In this document: positions 37,865-48,575 of the stretch, piece after piece
How the letters are laid out: each line of letters opens with the position of its first letter
How positions within the stretch are numbered: the first letter of the stretch is position 1
Source of the DNA: Mesorhizobium sp. YIM 152430
GTDB taxonomy: Bacteria > Pseudomonadota > Alphaproteobacteria > Rhizobiales > Rhizobiaceae
Assembly (NCBI RefSeq): GCF_029210365.1
Contig: NZ_JARGES010000043.1
Coordinates: 186,001 to 250,000, forward strand
Reading direction: 5' to 3'
Length of the DNA stretch: 64,000 bases
Position numbers and translations under genes: made by a program
Notes under the pieces: model-generated
The model's database searches: none
What the model saw: the letters and a program-made list of their open reading frames with translations, nothing else
What the model was told of the DNA's origin: nothing

Positions 37865-37984
37865 GAGATTCGGGCCCTTGGCCAAAGCGGCGCGACCATA
37901 GTCAGCCGCCATCGGCCCGTCGAGCGTAGATTGCGCCAGCCGGGCGGTGATCGCTCACTTCGTCGCGAGGTGTTGCTGAAGGGT

Positions 37985-39283
37985 CTACAGAATGAAACGG
38001 GACAAATCTGTGTTCTTGGCGAGATCGCCGACATATTTGCGCACATATTCGGCGTCGATCGTGATCGATGAGCCGGATTGGTCGGGCGCATTGTAGGAAA
38101 TGTCGTCGAGAACGCGCTCCATGACCGTTTGCAGACGCCGCGCGCCGATGTTCTCGACACTCGAATTCAGGTCGACGGCGATGCCGGCCAGTTCGTCGAT
38201 GGCGTCGTCGGTGAAGTCGAGCGTCACGCCTTCCGTGTCCATCAGCGCGATGTACTGCTTGATCAGGCTCGCCTCGGTTTCGGTGAGGATGCGGCGGAAA
38301 TCGTCCTTTTCGAGCGCCCGAAGCTCGACGCGGATCGGCAGCCGGCCCTGAAGCTCCGGCAACAGGTCGGACGGCTTGGTGACGTGGAACGCCCCCGACG
38401 CGATGAAGAGGATGTGGTCCGTCTTCACCGGCCCGTATTTGGTCGCGACCGTGGTGCCTTCGACAAGCGGCAGCAGATCGCGCTGGACGCCCTCGCGGGA
38501 CGGCCCGGTGCGGCTGTCGTTGCCGGCCACCTTGTCGATCTCGTCGAGGAAGACGATGCCGTCATTCTGGGTGACGTCGAGCGCCCGCGCGATCACCTCG
38601 TCATTGTCGAGCAGCTTGTCGGACTCGTCGTTGATCAGATGCCCGTAGGATTCCTTGACCGTCGTCTTGCGCGTCTTGGTGCGCTGGCCGCCCATCGCCT
38701 TTTGAAGCATGTCGTTGATGTTGAGCATCTGCGCGCCCGGCATTCCGGGGATTTCGAAGCCGCCCATCGGGGTGCCGGTATCGGCAACCTCGACCTCGAT
38801 CTCCTTGTCGTCGAGTTCGCCCGACCGCAGCTTCTTGCGAAAGGAATCGCGTGTCGCCGGGCTTGCCGTCTTGCCGACGAGTGCTTCGAGCACGCGTTCC
38901 TCGGCATTCAAATGGGCGCGCGCCTTGACGTTCTCGCGCATCTTGTCGCGCGTCAGGCCGATCGCGGTCTCGACCAGATCGCGGATGATCTGCTCGACGT
39001 CGCGGCCGACATAGCCGACCTCGGTGAACTTGGTCGCCTCGACCTTGATGAAGGGCGCGCCGGCGAGTTTGGCGAGGCGGCGCGAGATTTCGGTCTTGCC
39101 GACGCCGGTCGGCCCGATCATCAGGATATTCTTCGGCATCACCTCTTCGCGCATCTGGCCGTCGAGCTGCTGGCGGCGCCAGCGATTGCGCAAGGCAATG
39201 GCGACGGCGCGCTTGGCGTCCTTCTGGCCGATGATGTAGCGGTCGAGTTCCGAAACGATCTCGCGGGGGGAGAATGTGCTCAT
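37985..39283 (-). CDS. hslU: ATP-dependent protease ATPase subunit HslU
   Basis: AAA+ unfoldase of the HslUV protease, 432 residues. Walker A is GPTGVGKTE (57-65). The variable I domain follows, then [12 protein letters not shown] (Walker B), and the C-terminal NTDLSRFIL tail that docks into HslV. It starts within the stop of the GNAT gene (ATGA). Confidence 0.97.
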   Translation of the reverse strand: MSTFSPREIVSELDRYIIGQKDAKRAVAIALRNRWRRQQLDGQMREEVMPKNILMIGPTGVGKTEISRRLAKLAGAPFIKVEATKFTEVGYVGRDVEQIIRDLVETAIGLTRDKMRENVKARAHLNAEERVLEALVGKTASPATRDSFRKKLRSGELDDKEIEVEVADTGTPMGGFEIPGMPGAQMLNINDMLQKAMGGQRTKTRKTTVKESYGHLINDESDKLLDNDEVIARALDVTQNDGIVFLDEIDKVAGNDSRTGPSREGVQRDLLPLVEGTTVATKYGPVKTDHILFIASGAFHVTKPSDLLPELQGRLPIRVELRALEKDDFRRILTETEASLIKQYIALMDTEGVTLDFTDDAIDELAGIAVDLNSSVENIGARRLQTVMERVLDDISYNAPDQSGSSITIDAEYVRKYVGDLAKNTDLSRFIL

Positions 39284-39795
39284 GAGTTTTCCATGTTCTG
39301 CGGTGCGTCCAGCGCCATCAGGTGGGCCGGGCCATATTGTGAATTGCGCGTGTCGATGTGGCGGAAGCCCGCCTTCTCGTATGCGCGGATCGCGCGGGCA
39401 TTGCCGGGATCGGGGTCGATGATCAGGCGCGGCGCGCCTTCGGCAAAGAGTTGCGCCGCAAACTGTGCGATGATCGCGCTGCCATGGCCCTTGCCGACGA
39501 GATCGGCGGCACCGACCGATATGTCGAGGCCGAGCGTGCCCATGGGCTGATCGGCATAGGGATGGTCGTCTTCCAGATGCGGATCATAGGACTGGAGATA
39601 GGCGATCGGCGCCCCGTCGAGCTCGACGATCAGAGGCTCGGTCGAAATATCGTCCATCGCTGCCTCGATCTCGGCCACGCCCTTGTCGGGATCGCCCCAC
39701 CATTCGCGCACATGCGCAGCCTGTAGCCAGTCGCGCAGCGTCGGCAGATCGTCCGCTTCCACGGCGCGGAAGGCGTAGCGCGGCCTATTCGGCAT
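39280..39795 (-). CDS. GNAT acetyltransferase between hslV and hslU
   Basis: Acetyl-CoA-dependent N-acetyltransferase, 171 residues. [18 protein letters not shown] is the acetyl-CoA loop and [20 protein letters not shown] the typical C-terminal segment. The closest look-alikes are the aminoglycoside 6'-N-acetyltransferase and IucB/RimJ-like groups, which does not prove drug resistance. The ATG at 39795 gives the family N-terminus and overlaps the hslV 3' end; an upstream in-frame start would lie wholly inside hslV. The operon order hslV-GNAT-hslU recurs in rhizobia. Confidence 0.9.
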   Translation of the reverse strand: MPNRPRYAFRAVEADDLPTLRDWLQAAHVREWWGDPDKGVAEIEAAMDDISTEPLIVELDGAPIAYLQSYDPHLEDDHPYADQPMGTLGLDISVGAADLVGKGHGSAIIAQFAAQLFAEGAPRLIIDPDPGNARAIRAYEKAGFRHIDTRNSQYGPAHLMALDAPQNMENS

Positions 39796-40333
39796 CCAGC
39801 ACTTCCATGACGACGTTGGAATTCGTGTAGACGCAGATCTCGCCGGCAATCTTCATGGCGCGGCGTGCGATCTCCTCGGCATCCATATCGGTGTCGACCA
39901 GCGCCCGCGCGGCGGCGAGCGCATAATTGCCGCCGGACCCGATCGCCATGACGCCCTGCTCGGGTTCGAGCACGTCGCCATTTCCGGTCAGCGCCAGCGT
40001 CACGGATTTGTCGGCGACCAGCATCATCGCCTCAAGGCGGCGCAGATAACGGTCGGTGCGCCAGTCCTTGGCAAGTTCGACGCAGGCGCGCGTGAGCTGG
40101 TCTGGATATTGCTCGAGCTTGGCTTCGAGCCGTTCGAGCAGGGTGAAGGCGTCGGCGGTCGCGCCGGCAAAGCCGGAAATGACGTTGCCTTTGCCGATGC
40201 GGCGCACCTTGCGCGCATTGCCCTTCATGATCGTCTGCCCAAGGCTGACCTGCCCGTCGCCGGCGATCACCACCTTGTTGCCCTTGCGCACGGTGACGAT
40301 GGTCGTCGCGTGCATGGAAGTCTCGTTGGACAT
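39785..40333 (-). CDS. hslV: ATP-dependent protease peptidase subunit HslV
   Basis: Threonine protease core of HslUV, 182 residues. The active threonine belongs to TTIVTVRKG, here preceded by eight residues (MSNETSMHA) rather than only Met. [10 protein letters not shown] and [11 protein letters not shown] are family motifs. Either a short prosegment is removed or translation can start at the internal Met (MHA). First gene of the operon, divergent from hisB. Confidence 0.96.
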   Translation of the reverse strand: MSNETSMHATTIVTVRKGNKVVIAGDGQVSLGQTIMKGNARKVRRIGKGNVISGFAGATADAFTLLERLEAKLEQYPDQLTRACVELAKDWRTDRYLRRLEAMMLVADKSVTLALTGNGDVLEPEQGVMAIGSGGNYALAAARALVDTDMDAEEIARRAMKIAGEICVYTNSNVVMEVLDAE

Positions 40334-40473
40334 ATCATCTCCGATACTGTCTCCGGCAGACCCGGTGGCGTCTGCCGCCCGGCTCGTTATGTATGCTGCC
40401 GGGAAGGGTTTGCAATCCGCTCATCGAGGCTGGTATGAGGCGAACGCTATCCAAACGGCAAAGGCGCCACGAC

Positions 40474-41085
40474 ATGGCAGACGGCAAGAGCGCGCGCAGC
40501 GCGACGATCGAGCGCAAGACGAAGGAAACAGAGATCGCCGTCACGGTCGATCTCGACGGCACCGGACGGTCGCAGATTTCGACCGGCATCGGCTTCTTCG
40601 ACCATATGCTCGACCAGTTGTCGCGCCATTCGCTGATCGACATGACGATAAAGGGCAAGGGCGATCTCCACATCGACGACCATCACACAGTCGAGGACAC
40701 CGGCATTGCGGTCGGGCAGGCGATCGCGAAGGCTCTGGGCGAGCGTCGCGGCATCGCGCGCTACGCGTCGATCGACCTTGCCATGGACGAAACGCTGACC
40801 AAGGCGGCGATCGACGTTTCCGGCCGGCCGTTCCTGGTCTGGAACGTCGCGTTCTCGGCGCCGAAGATCGGCACGTTCGACACCGAACTGGTGCGCGAAT
40901 TCTTCCAGGCTTTGGCGCAGAATGCCGGCATCACGCTGCATGTCCTCAACCATTACGGCGTCAACAACCACCATATTTCCGAGACCTGCTTCAAGGCGGT
41001 GGCGCGCGTGCTGCGCATGGCGGTCGAGCCGGATGCGCGGCAGGCGGGTAGGATTCCGTCGACCAAGGGCACGCTGAAAGGCTGA
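40474..41085 (+). CDS. hisB: Imidazoleglycerol-phosphate dehydratase
   Basis: Step six of histidine synthesis. It has 203 residues. The repeats of the manganese-binding motifs are [13 protein letters not shown] and [11 protein letters not shown] in the first half and [12 protein letters not shown] in the second. Start at the ATG at 40474; upstream in-frame codons lack similarity. It opens the hisBHAFE run. Confidence 0.96.
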   Translation: MADGKSARSATIERKTKETEIAVTVDLDGTGRSQISTGIGFFDHMLDQLSRHSLIDMTIKGKGDLHIDDHHTVEDTGIAVGQAIAKALGERRGIARYASIDLAMDETLTKAAIDVSGRPFLVWNVAFSAPKIGTFDTELVREFFQALAQNAGITLHVLNHYGVNNHHISETCFKAVARVLRMAVEPDARQAGRIPSTKGTLKG

Positions 41086-41089
41086 GACA

Positions 41090-41566
41090 ATGACAAGCTT
41101 TGTCGTGATGGAGCCGCCGCTGCGCGACCCGGCTGAAAAGGCCGTGCTGGTGCGCGACGGGTTTCACTTTTTCGGCTTTCTCGTCCCGTTCGTCTGGTTC
41201 GCTTTTCACCGCATGTGGCGCGAGGCGATCATCGCCCTTGTCGCAGCCGTGGCGCTTTCGGTTGCCGGCGCCTATGCGGGTTTCGGCGGCGCGACGGGGT
41301 GGCTGTCACTGCTCGTCGGAATTTACGTCGGCCTCGAAGGCGCTGCGCTGCGCATCGCCTCGCTGAAACGCGCGGACTGGAACGAATGGGGTGTCGTCGA
41401 GGCGCAATCGGCTGCGGATGCCGAGATCCGCTACCTCGCCGACCGTGACGTGATCGCCGAGGCCAAGACGCCGCCGCGCGTCATCGCGCCGTGGTCGCGC
41501 AGCGCGCCTGCCGCGCGCCACAGCGGTCCGGCGCTCGGGCTGTTCGGCTATCCCGGGGCGAAGTGA
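41090..41566 (+). CDS. DUF2628 membrane protein inside the his operon
   Basis: Small inner-membrane protein of 158 residues. A short cytoplasmic N-terminus has FVVMEPPLR and [23 protein letters not shown] (DUF2628 hallmark); two or three membrane segments follow (to about residue 90), then a polar tail. It lies four bases after hisB and overlaps hisH (TGATG). Function unknown; its place between hisB and hisH recurs in rhizobia. Confidence 0.88.
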   Translation: MTSFVVMEPPLRDPAEKAVLVRDGFHFFGFLVPFVWFAFHRMWREAIIALVAAVALSVAGAYAGFGGATGWLSLLVGIYVGLEGAALRIASLKRADWNEWGVVEAQSAADAEIRYLADRDVIAEAKTPPRVIAPWSRSAPAARHSGPALGLFGYPGAK

Positions 41567-42216
41567 TGCGGGTCGCGATCATCGATTACGGATCGGGCAA
41601 TCTGCGCTCGGCGACCAAGGCTTTCGAGCGCGCCGCGCGCGAGGGCGGCACGAATGCGCAGATCGAACTGACGGACGATGCGGAGCGTGTCGAATCGGCG
41701 GATCGGATCGTGCTGCCGGGCGTCGGCGCCTATGCCGACTGCCGCCGCGGGCTCGACGCCGTGCCAGGCATGGTCGAGGCGCTGATGGAGGCGGTCATCG
41801 CCAAGGGGCGGCCGTTTCTCGGCATTTGCGTCGGGATGCAGCTTCTCTCGACGCGAGGGCTGGAGAAGACGACCACGCATGGGCTTGGCTGGATAGCCGG
41901 TGACGTCAAGGAAATGGAACCGGCCGACCCGGCGCTGAAGATCCCGCAGATCGGCTGGAACACGATTCACGTGAAACAGGGCCACCCGCTCTTCGCCGGC
42001 ATTGCGACAGGCGAAGGGGGATTGCACGCCTATTTCGTCCACTCCTACCAGCTTGCCGCCGAAAACCCGGCGCATGTGCTGGCGACGACCGACTATGGCG
42101 GGCCGGTCACCGCCGCCGTTGGCCGCGACAACATCGCCGGCACGCAGTTCCATCCCGAAAAGAGCCAGGCGCTGGGCCTGGCTTTGATCGCGAATTTCCT
42201 GAAGTGGAAGCCATGA
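41566..42216 (+). CDS. hisH: Imidazole glycerol phosphate synthase glutaminase HisH
   Basis: Releases ammonia from glutamine for HisF. It has 216 residues; the class I amidotransferase triad is visible: GICVGMQLL (nucleophilic cysteine, about 88), FHPEKS near the C-terminus (histidine and glutamate). A parS-like sequence lies inside it at 41963-41978. Confidence 0.96.
   Translation: MRVAIIDYGSGNLRSATKAFERAAREGGTNAQIELTDDAERVESADRIVLPGVGAYADCRRGLDAVPGMVEALMEAVIAKGRPFLGICVGMQLLSTRGLEKTTTHGLGWIAGDVKEMEPADPALKIPQIGWNTIHVKQGHPLFAGIATGEGGLHAYFVHSYQLAAENPAHVLATTDYGGPVTAAVGRDNIAGTQFHPEKSQALGLALIANFLKWKP
41963..41978. repeat. parS-like site 4 (inside hisH)
   Basis: CGATTCACGTGAAACA keeps TTCACGTGAA and matches the consensus at 14 of 16 positions. 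It lies about 20 kb from parAB and 13 kb on the other side of the putative origin. Confidence 0.65.
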
Positions 42217-42980
42217 TCCTTTTTCCCGCCATCGACCTGAAGGACGGTCAGTGCGTGCGCCTGAAGCTGGGCGAGATGGACTCGGCGACCGTCTACAATC
42301 CCGACCCGGCGGCCCAGGCGAAGGCGTTCGAGGATCAGGGTTTCGAATGGCTGCATGTCGTGGATCTGAACGGCGCGTTCGAGGGCCAGTCGGTCAATGG
42401 CGCATCGGTCGAGGCGATTCTGAAGGCGACGAAGAATCCGGTGCAGCTTGGTGGCGGCATCCGCTCGCTGGTGAATATCGAAAGCTGGCTCGACAAGGGG
42501 TTGGCACGGGTCATTCTCGGCACGGTCGCGGTGCGCGAGCCCGAACTGGTCAAGGAAGCCTGCCGGCTCTTTCCCGGAAAGATCGCCGTCGGCATCGATG
42601 CCAAGGGCGGCAAGGTGGCGGTCGAGGGCTGGGCGGAAGCCTCGACGCTGGGCGTCGTGGAACTGGCGCAGAAATTCGAGGGCGCGGGCGTTTCGGCGAT
42701 CATCTACACCGACATCGACCGCGACGGGGTGCTGACAGGCATCAACTGGGAATCGACCATCGCGCTTGCGGATGCCGTCTCGATCCCGGTTATCGCATCG
42801 GGCGGACTCGCTTCGCTGGCCGACATCGTGCGGATGACGATGCCGGACGCGCAGAAGCTCGAAGGCGCGATCTCCGGCCGCGCGCTTTATGATGGCCGCA
42901 TCGACCCGGCCGAGGCGCTGGCGATCCTGAAAGGCGGGAAGGCGGTTGCACCGACACTGTTCGAGGAGCCGCGCGAATGA
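42213..42980 (+). CDS. hisA: Phosphoribosyl-formimino AICAR ribotide isomerase HisA
   Basis: Amadori rearrangement in histidine synthesis. It has 255 residues, beta/alpha barrel. The N-terminal catalytic aspartate is in [35 protein letters not shown] and [11 protein letters not shown] are the phosphate-binding motifs. Overlaps hisH (ATGA) and hisF (ATGA). Confidence 0.96.
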   Translation: MILFPAIDLKDGQCVRLKLGEMDSATVYNPDPAAQAKAFEDQGFEWLHVVDLNGAFEGQSVNGASVEAILKATKNPVQLGGGIRSLVNIESWLDKGLARVILGTVAVREPELVKEACRLFPGKIAVGIDAKGGKVAVEGWAEASTLGVVELAQKFEGAGVSAIIYTDIDRDGVLTGINWESTIALADAVSIPVIASGGLASLADIVRMTMPDAQKLEGAISGRALYDGRIDPAEALAILKGGKAVAPTLFEEPRE

Positions 42981-43762
42981 CACTGAAAGCGCGCGTCATT
43001 CCGTGCCTCGACGTCAAGGACGGCCGCGTCGTCAAGGGCGTGAACTTCGTTGACCTGATCGACGCGGGCGACCCGGTCGAGGCAGCGAAAGCCTATGATG
43101 CGGCCGGGGCTGACGAACTCTGCTTCCTCGACATCACCGCCTCGTCCGACAATCGCGAGACGATCTTCGACATCGTGGCGCGCACGGCCGAACAGTGCTT
43201 CATGCCGCTGACGGTCGGCGGCGGCGTTCGGCAGGTTGCGGACATCCGCAAGCTGCTGCTCGCCGGTGCCGACAAGGTGTCGATCAACACCGCCGCCGTG
43301 AAGAACCCGGATTTCGTCGCCGAAGCCGCCGACAAGTTCGGCAACCAGTGCATCGTCGTCGCCATCGACGCCAAGAAGGTGTCGGCGGCGGGCGAAACGG
43401 ATCACTGGGAAATCTTCACCCATGGCGGGCGGGAGAAGACCGGCATCGACGCGGTCGAATTCGCGCGGAAGATGGTCGATCTCGGCGCGGGCGAGTTGCT
43501 GCTCACGTCCATGGACCGCGACGGCACGAAGATCGGCTACGACCTAGCGCTCACCCGCAGCATCGCGGATGCGGTGCGTGCGCCAGTGATCGCGTCCGGC
43601 GGCGTCGGCAATCTCGACCATCTGGTCGAGGGCGTGCGCGATGGACACGCGACGGCGGTGCTTGCCGCCTCCATCTTCCACTTTGGTACCTATACGATTG
43701 CGCAGGCCAAGGCGCATATGGCACAAGCTGGATTGCCCATGCGGCTCGATCCTGCCGCATGA
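42977..43762 (+). CDS. hisF: Imidazole glycerol phosphate synthase cyclase HisF
   Basis: Makes imidazole glycerol phosphate and AICAR with HisH. It has 261 residues. Catalytic aspartates are in [16 protein letters not shown] (D11) and [23 protein letters not shown] and [10 protein letters not shown] bind phosphate. A 69-bp gap with CGGAGGG precedes hisE. Confidence 0.97.
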   Translation: MTLKARVIPCLDVKDGRVVKGVNFVDLIDAGDPVEAAKAYDAAGADELCFLDITASSDNRETIFDIVARTAEQCFMPLTVGGGVRQVADIRKLLLAGADKVSINTAAVKNPDFVAEAADKFGNQCIVVAIDAKKVSAAGETDHWEIFTHGGREKTGIDAVEFARKMVDLGAGELLLTSMDRDGTKIGYDLALTRSIADAVRAPVIASGGVGNLDHLVEGVRDGHATAVLAASIFHFGTYTIAQAKAHMAQAGLPMRLDPAA

Positions 43763-43831
43763 GCAATTCCAGGAAAAGTGCGTCGCGGTTCTCCGTCCGG
43801 AATTGCGGCGCGGCACGATCCGGAGGGTAGC

Positions 43832-44152
43832 ATGGCGGAATTCACGCTCGCCGATCTGGAGCGCATCGTGTCCGAGCGCGGGCGCTCGGGGGAGGACGAT
43901 TCCTGGACGGCGAAGCTGTTCGCCAAGGGACCGGAGCGGGCGGCCAAGAAGATGGGCGAGGAAGCCGTCGAGGCCGTCATTGCCGCGATCAAGCGCGATC
44001 GCGGCGAGCTCGTTTCCGAAACGGCCGACCTTCTCTATCATCTGACGGTGGTCCTGGCGCTCGCCGAAATCCCGATTTCGGATGTGATGGCCGAACTCGA
44101 ACGACGCACCGGGCAGTCCGGCATCGCCGAAAAGGCGTCGCGTCCGCAATGA
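43832..44152 (+). CDS. hisE: Phosphoribosyl-ATP pyrophosphatase
   Basis: Second step of histidine synthesis. It has 106 residues with the all-helical MazG-like core: [29 protein letters not shown] and [17 protein letters not shown], including the E-E-x-E and E-x-x-D metal ligands. Start at the ATG at 43832 with CGGAGGG upstream. Its stop overlaps coaA. Confidence 0.95.
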   Translation: MAEFTLADLERIVSERGRSGEDDSWTAKLFAKGPERAAKKMGEEAVEAVIAAIKRDRGELVSETADLLYHLTVVLALAEIPISDVMAELERRTGQSGIAEKASRPQ

Positions 44153-45150
44153 GCGCGCGCAAGCGACCACGCAAGGAAAAGGCGGGCGGCATGGACCAGC
44201 TCACGCCGGATCAGTTCTATTCGCCCTATCGCCGCTTCTCGGCCGAGGAATGGGCCGGCTTTCGCGCCGACACGCCGCTGACGCTGACGGAGGATGAAAT
44301 CCGCCGGCTGCGCTCGATGGGCGATCCGATCGACCTCGAGGAAACGCGGCGCATCTATCTGTCGATGTCGCGGCTGCTGTCGGCCCATGTTGAGGCGAGC
44401 CAGCTTCTCTTTCGCCAGCGCCAGGTTTTCTTCCGGTCCGAAACGGCATCGAAGACGCCCTTCATCATCGGCATTGCGGGCTCGGTCGCGGTTGGCAAGT
44501 CGACCACGGCGCGCGTCCTGAAGGAATTGCTCCAGCGATGGCCGTCGAGCCCGAAAGTCGATCTGGTGACGACCGACGGTTTCCTGCTGCCCAATGCCGA
44601 ACTGCGTCGCCAGAACCTGATGGAGCGCAAGGGCTTTCCCGAAAGCTACGATGTCGGCGCGCTCTTGCGCTTTCTGTCCGGCATCAAGTCGGGCGCCCGC
44701 AACATGCGCGCGCCGCTCTATTCGCACTTCACCTATGACGTTCTTCCGGGCGAGTTCGTCACCATCGACCAGCCGGACATACTGATCTTCGAGGGGATCA
44801 ACGTCCTGCAAACGCGCGATTTGCCGAAGGACGGGAAGGTGGTGCCGTTCGTCTCGGATTTCTTCGATTTCTCGATCTATGTCGACGCCGAGGAAAGCCG
44901 GATCCGGCAATGGTATGTCGAGCGCTTCATGCGCCTGCGCGAGACGGCATTCCGCAACCCGGACGCGTTCTTCCATAAATACTCGCAGCTTTCGGACGAT
45001 GCCGCGCTGGCGATCGCCGAAAACCTCTGGTCGAACATCAATATGAAGAACCTGATCGAAAACATCCTGCCGACCCGGCCGCGCGCGGACCTCATCCTGC
45101 GCAAGGGTGCCGACCATCTGGTCGAGGAAGTCGCGTTGAGGCGGCTGTAG
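44149..45150 (+). CDS. coaA: Type I pantothenate kinase
   Basis: First step of CoA synthesis. It has 333 residues; the N-terminal 15 are basic and an in-frame ATG at 44191 (MDQLTP) may be the true start. [16 protein letters not shown] and the P-loop [17 protein letters not shown] (about 105-121) identify type [10 protein letters not shown] and [11 protein letters not shown] follow. Last gene of this rightward run, three bases before the convergent alkB gene. Confidence 0.96.
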   Translation: MSARKRPRKEKAGGMDQLTPDQFYSPYRRFSAEEWAGFRADTPLTLTEDEIRRLRSMGDPIDLEETRRIYLSMSRLLSAHVEASQLLFRQRQVFFRSETASKTPFIIGIAGSVAVGKSTTARVLKELLQRWPSSPKVDLVTTDGFLLPNAELRRQNLMERKGFPESYDVGALLRFLSGIKSGARNMRAPLYSHFTYDVLPGEFVTIDQPDILIFEGINVLQTRDLPKDGKVVPFVSDFFDFSIYVDAEESRIRQWYVERFMRLRETAFRNPDAFFHKYSQLSDDAALAIAENLWSNINMKNLIENILPTRPRADLILRKGADHLVEEVALRRL

Positions 45151-45153
45151 CCT

Positions 45154-45771
45154 TCAGACCGTCACGCGCCTGAGAGTCAGATTGATCCGCCCGCCATTCT
45201 TCAAGAGCGTCGACGTGCCGGGATAGATGCGGTCGACGCCGTGGAAGGCCATTCGGCCTTGACCGCCAAGGATGACGACGTCGCCGGAACAAAGCCGCAG
45301 CGAACGGGTGGCGTCTGAACGCTCCGTTCCGCCGATGCGGAAGAGGCAATCGTCGCCGAGCGAAACCGAGACGACCGGCGCGCCGAATTCCTGTTCGTCC
45401 CGGTCCTGATGCAGGCCCATTTTTGCCGATGCGTCGTAGAAGTTGACGAGGCAGGCCTGCGGCGGCTTGCCGAACTGCGCCACGTCGTCCCACAGCTTCA
45501 ATAGAGTTGACGGGATCGGCGGCCACGGAGCGCCACTCTCGGGGTGGGTCGGCTGGTAGCGATAGCCGCGATCCTTGTCGGTGACCCAGCCCAGATCGCC
45601 GCAATTCGTCATGCGCACGCTCATTTCCCTGCCGGTGCGCGGCATCCGCGGAACGTAGAGCGGAGCGGCTGCGACGACATCGCGGATTTCCGCGACGAGA
45701 GCCTCCTGCGCGGCGCGGTCGAAATATCCGGGCAGGTGACGGAAGCCGGAGGGCAGGACGAAACCGGCCAT
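45154..45771 (-). CDS. alkB: AlkB-type Fe(II)/2-oxoglutarate dioxygenase
   Basis: Direct-reversal repair of alkylated bases, for example 1-methyladenine. It has 205 residues; the iron ligands are H121 and D123 (MGLHQDRDE) and H177 (FHGVDR), with arginines R195 and R201 (GGRINLTLRR) for 2-oxoglutarate and substrate. The N-terminal substrate lid is present. Start at the ATG at 45771, overlapping the arfB stop. Confidence 0.93.
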   Translation of the reverse strand: MAGFVLPSGFRHLPGYFDRAAQEALVAEIRDVVAAAPLYVPRMPRTGREMSVRMTNCGDLGWVTDKDRGYRYQPTHPESGAPWPPIPSTLLKLWDDVAQFGKPPQACLVNFYDASAKMGLHQDRDEQEFGAPVVSVSLGDDCLFRIGGTERSDATRSLRLCSGDVVILGGQGRMAFHGVDRIYPGTSTLLKNGGRINLTLRRVTV

Positions 45772-46208
45772 CAGTCGAAGCCGACCTTGCCGCGATTCTT
45801 CTTGATCGTGGCGCGGCCGGACTTGGCTTTCAGGCGGCGCTCGACGGAGCCTTTCGTCGGCTTGGTCTTGCGCCGCGGCTTGGGCGGCGGTTCGGCTGCC
45901 TTGGCGATCAGTTCCGCGAGGCGTTCGCGCGCATCGTCGCGATTTTGCTCCTGCGTGCGGAAGCGGCCGGCCTCGATGACGATGACGCCGTCCTTGGTGG
46001 CCCGCTGGCCGGCAAGCTTGATCGTGCGCTCGCGCACGCGTTCGGACAGGGAGGGCGAGTTCGCGGCGTCGAAGCGAAGCTGGACGGCGGTCGCGACCTT
46101 GTTGACGTTCTGGCCGCCCGGCCCCGACGAGCGGATGAACTGCTCTTCGAGCTCGCTTTCGGCGATCTCGATGTTCGGGACGATGGAAAGGCCGTCGCGT
46201 ACCGTCAT
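45771..46208 (-). CDS. arfB: Alternative ribosome-rescue factor ArfB
   Basis: Releases peptides from ribosomes stalled without a stop codon. It has 145 residues. [16 protein letters not shown] carries the hydrolytic GGQ (31-33), and the C-terminal tail is rich in lysine and arginine ([20 protein letters not shown]), which enters the mRNA channel in ArfB. Overlaps the flavoprotein gene upstream and alkB downstream. Confidence 0.95.
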   Translation of the reverse strand: MTVRDGLSIVPNIEIAESELEEQFIRSSGPGGQNVNKVATAVQLRFDAANSPSLSERVRERTIKLAGQRATKDGVIVIEAGRFRTQEQNRDDARERLAELIAKAAEPPPKPRRKTKPTKGSVERRLKAKSGRATIKKNRGKVGFD

Positions 46209-46873
46209 GACTTCCAGACGATGATCTCGTCAGCCGGCTTCTTAGTGATGTCGGGGACGAGCGCACCGTCTTCGGGATAGCCGGCGACGAGCAGGATCAA
46301 CGCTTTTTCGTGCTCGGGCCGCCCGCAAATCTCGTTGAGGAAGCCCATTGGCGAGGGCGTGTGGGTGAGTGTCGCCAGGCCGGCATTGTGGAGGGCGGCG
46401 ATGAGGAATCCGGTCGCGATGCCGACGGATTCCGGCACATAGTAATGCTTGACCCGCTTGCCCTCTGTCGTAAGGCCATAGCGCTGCGCGAAGATGGCGA
46501 TCAGCCAGGGCGCGCTTTCGAGAAAGGGCTTGTTCGCGTCGGTGCCGAGCGGAGCCAGCGCGTCGAGCCATTCGTCGGACGCGCGGCCGGCATAGAAATC
46601 GCGCTCTTCCTTCTCCGCCGCTTCGCGAATCGCCTTCTTGGTCGCGGCGTCGCCGATGCAGACGAAGGTCCAGGGCTGCTGGTTGGCGCCGGACGGCGCG
46701 CCGCCGGCCGTCATGATGCAGGTTTGGATCAGTTCGCGCGGGACGGGCCTTGCAGAAAAATCGCGCACCGTGCGGCGCGTCTTCATCATCGCATGGAAGC
46801 CGGCAGCGCGGCGCAGCATCTCCGCTTCGTCGAGCGTTTTGAATTCCAGCGGTCGGTGTGGCGCGTGCTTCAT
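46205..46873 (-). CDS. Nitroreductase-fold flavoprotein resembling iodotyrosine deiodinase
   Basis: FMN enzyme of 222 residues. [13 protein letters not shown] and [17 protein letters not shown] are the FMN-binding part. Its middle section matches iodotyrosine deiodinase (IYD) closely: E90, Y94 and K115 fall at the spacing of the halotyrosine-binding E-Y-K set of human IYD (four and 21 residues apart), and [31 protein letters not shown] and [17 protein letters not shown] follow. GGAGGAG precedes the ATG at 46873. It is first in an operon with arfB and alkB. Reductive dehalogenation of a halotyrosine or other halophenol is likely by homology, not proven. Confidence 0.88.
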   Translation of the reverse strand: MKHAPHRPLEFKTLDEAEMLRRAAGFHAMMKTRRTVRDFSARPVPRELIQTCIMTAGGAPSGANQQPWTFVCIGDAATKKAIREAAEKEERDFYAGRASDEWLDALAPLGTDANKPFLESAPWLIAIFAQRYGLTTEGKRVKHYYVPESVGIATGFLIAALHNAGLATLTHTPSPMGFLNEICGRPEHEKALILLVAGYPEDGALVPDITKKPADEIIVWKS

Positions 46874-46921
46874 TTCTTCTCCTCCGTCAGAGAAGATTTG
46901 CACCGGGCGCGGACAAAAGAA

Positions 46922-46945
46922 AAGGCCCGGACGCTGCCGGGCCTT
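46922..46945 (-). terminator. Intrinsic terminator after pckA
   Basis: AAGGCCCGG-ACGCTG-CCGGGCCTT is a perfect 9-bp stem. Read on the minus strand it is followed by CCTTTTCTTTT. It ends the pckA transcript before the flavoprotein operon. Confidence 0.85.
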
Positions 46946-46964
46946 GCCGATCCGTGGGCGCGCC

Positions 46965-48575
46965 TTATTCCGCCGCTTCCTGATAGCGGGGCGCGGCGTC
47001 CATGACGGTCGCGTCGACATGTTCCTCGAATTTGGTGAAATTGTCGGTGAACATGGTCGCGAGCCTTTCGGCCTGGCGGTCATAGGCGGCCTTGTCGGCC
47101 CAGGTGGAGCGCGGGTCGAGGATCGACGCATCGACGCCCTCGACCGCAACAGGCACCTCAAAGCCGAAATTCGCATCGGTGCGGAACTCGGCATCGCGCA
47201 GCGACCCGTCGAGCGCGGCGGCAAGCAGCGCGCGGGTCGCCTTGATCGGCATCCGCCTGCCGGTGCCGTAGGCGCCGCCGGTCCAGCCGGTATTGACCAG
47301 CCAGCAATCGACCTCGTGGCGGGCGATGAGATCCTTCAGGAGATTGCCGTATTCCGAAGGATGGCGCGGCATGAAGGGAGCGCCGAAACAGGTCGAGAAG
47401 GTCGCCTCCGGCTCGGTGACGCCCTTTTCCGTGCCGGCGACCTTGGCGGTGTAGCCGGACAGGAAGTGGTACATGGCCTGCGCAGGGGTCAGCTTCGCAA
47501 TGGGCGGCATGACGCCGAACGCGTCGGCCGTCAGCATGATGATGTTCTTCGGATGCGGCGCGACGCCGGTTTCGCTGGCATTGGGGATGAAGTCGAGCGG
47601 GTAGGCGCAGCGCGTGTTCTCGGTCAGCGAGCCGTCGTCGAAATCGGGCACGCGGGCCGCGTCGAGGATGACGTTCTCCAGGACCGTGCCGAAGCGCCGG
47701 GTCGTGGCGAAGATTTCCGGCTCCGCCTCGGCCGACAGCTTGATCGTCTTGGCATAGCAGCCGCCTTCGAAGTTGAAGATGCCATCCTCGCCCCAGCCAT
47801 GCTCATCGTCGCCGATCAGCGTGCGGGTCGGATCGGCCGAAAGAGTTGTCTTGCCGGTACCCGAGAGGCCGAAGAAGACGGCCGAATCGCCGTCGGGCCC
47901 GACATTGGCTGAGCAGTGCATCGGCATGACGGACTTTTCCGGCAGGAGATAGTTGAGCGCGGTGAAGACCGACTTCTTCATCTCGCCCGCATAGGACGTG
48001 CCGCCGATCAGCACGATCATGCGCGAGAAATCGACCGCGATGACGGTGTCGGTGCGCGAGCCGTGGCGTTCGGGATCGGCGCGGAACGATGGCAGGTCGA
48101 TGATGGTCAGCTTCGGCACGAACCCGGCGAGATCGGCGGCGTCGGGACGGATCAGGAGATTGCGGATGAAGAGCGAATGCCAGGCATATTCGGTGACGAC
48201 GCGGGTCGGCAGACGGTGCGAGGCGTCGGCGCCGCCGATCAGGTCCTGCACGAAGAGATCCCTGCCCTTGGCGTGGTCGAGAAAGTCGGCGTGAAGACAG
48301 TCGAAAGCCTCCCGCGACATCTTCTTGTTGTTGTCCCACCAGATGCGGGAATTCGTCATCTCGTCGGCGACGATGAACTTGTCCTTGGGCGAGCGTCCGG
48401 TGTGCTGGCCGGTGCGGGCGACGAGCGCACCATGGGCCGTCAGTTCCGCCTCGCCGCGCCGCAGCGATTCCTCGTAGAGTTCGGCAGGACCGAGATTGTA
48501 ATGGACCTTGCCGAGGTCCGTCAGACCACTGGCGTCGATCCCGCAGGCGGGGTTGCGCTTACCGATTTCCGTCAT
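46965..48575 (-). CDS. pckA: Phosphoenolpyruvate carboxykinase (ATP)
   Basis: Converts oxaloacetate to PEP, the entry to gluconeogenesis from organic acids. It has 536 residues, the normal rhizobial length. Motifs are [14 protein letters not shown] (kinase-1a, Walker A), [10 protein letters not shown], and [17 protein letters not shown]. The ATG at 48575 with GGTGGAG upstream is preferred over a TTG four codons earlier. It is divergent from chvI; in Agrobacterium pckA also neighbours chvG-chvI and is acid-inducible. Confidence 0.96.
   Translation of the reverse strand: MTEIGKRNPACGIDASGLTDLGKVHYNLGPAELYEESLRRGEAELTAHGALVARTGQHTGRSPKDKFIVADEMTNSRIWWDNNKKMSREAFDCLHADFLDHAKGRDLFVQDLIGGADASHRLPTRVVTEYAWHSLFIRNLLIRPDAADLAGFVPKLTIIDLPSFRADPERHGSRTDTVIAVDFSRMIVLIGGTSYAGEMKKSVFTALNYLLPEKSVMPMHCSANVGPDGDSAVFFGLSGTGKTTLSADPTRTLIGDDEHGWGEDGIFNFEGGCYAKTIKLSAEAEPEIFATTRRFGTVLENVILDAARVPDFDDGSLTENTRCAYPLDFIPNASETGVAPHPKNIIMLTADAFGVMPPIAKLTPAQAMYHFLSGYTAKVAGTEKGVTEPEATFSTCFGAPFMPRHPSEYGNLLKDLIARHEVDCWLVNTGWTGGAYGTGRRMPIKATRALLAAALDGSLRDAEFRTDANFGFEVPVAVEGVDASILDPRSTWADKAAYDRQAERLATMFTDNFTKFEEHVDATVMDAAPRYQEAAE

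Noticed and set aside
36473-38071. A 532-codon plus-strand frame across the Xre and DUF1402 genes
   Set aside because: It is antisense to DUF1402 and out of frame with the Xre gene; composition is shadow-like.
39280-39795. Acquired aminoglycoside resistance gene
   Set aside because: The GNAT gene sits in the conserved hslV-hslU operon, with no mobile element nearby, so it is a core gene despite resemblance to AAC(6').
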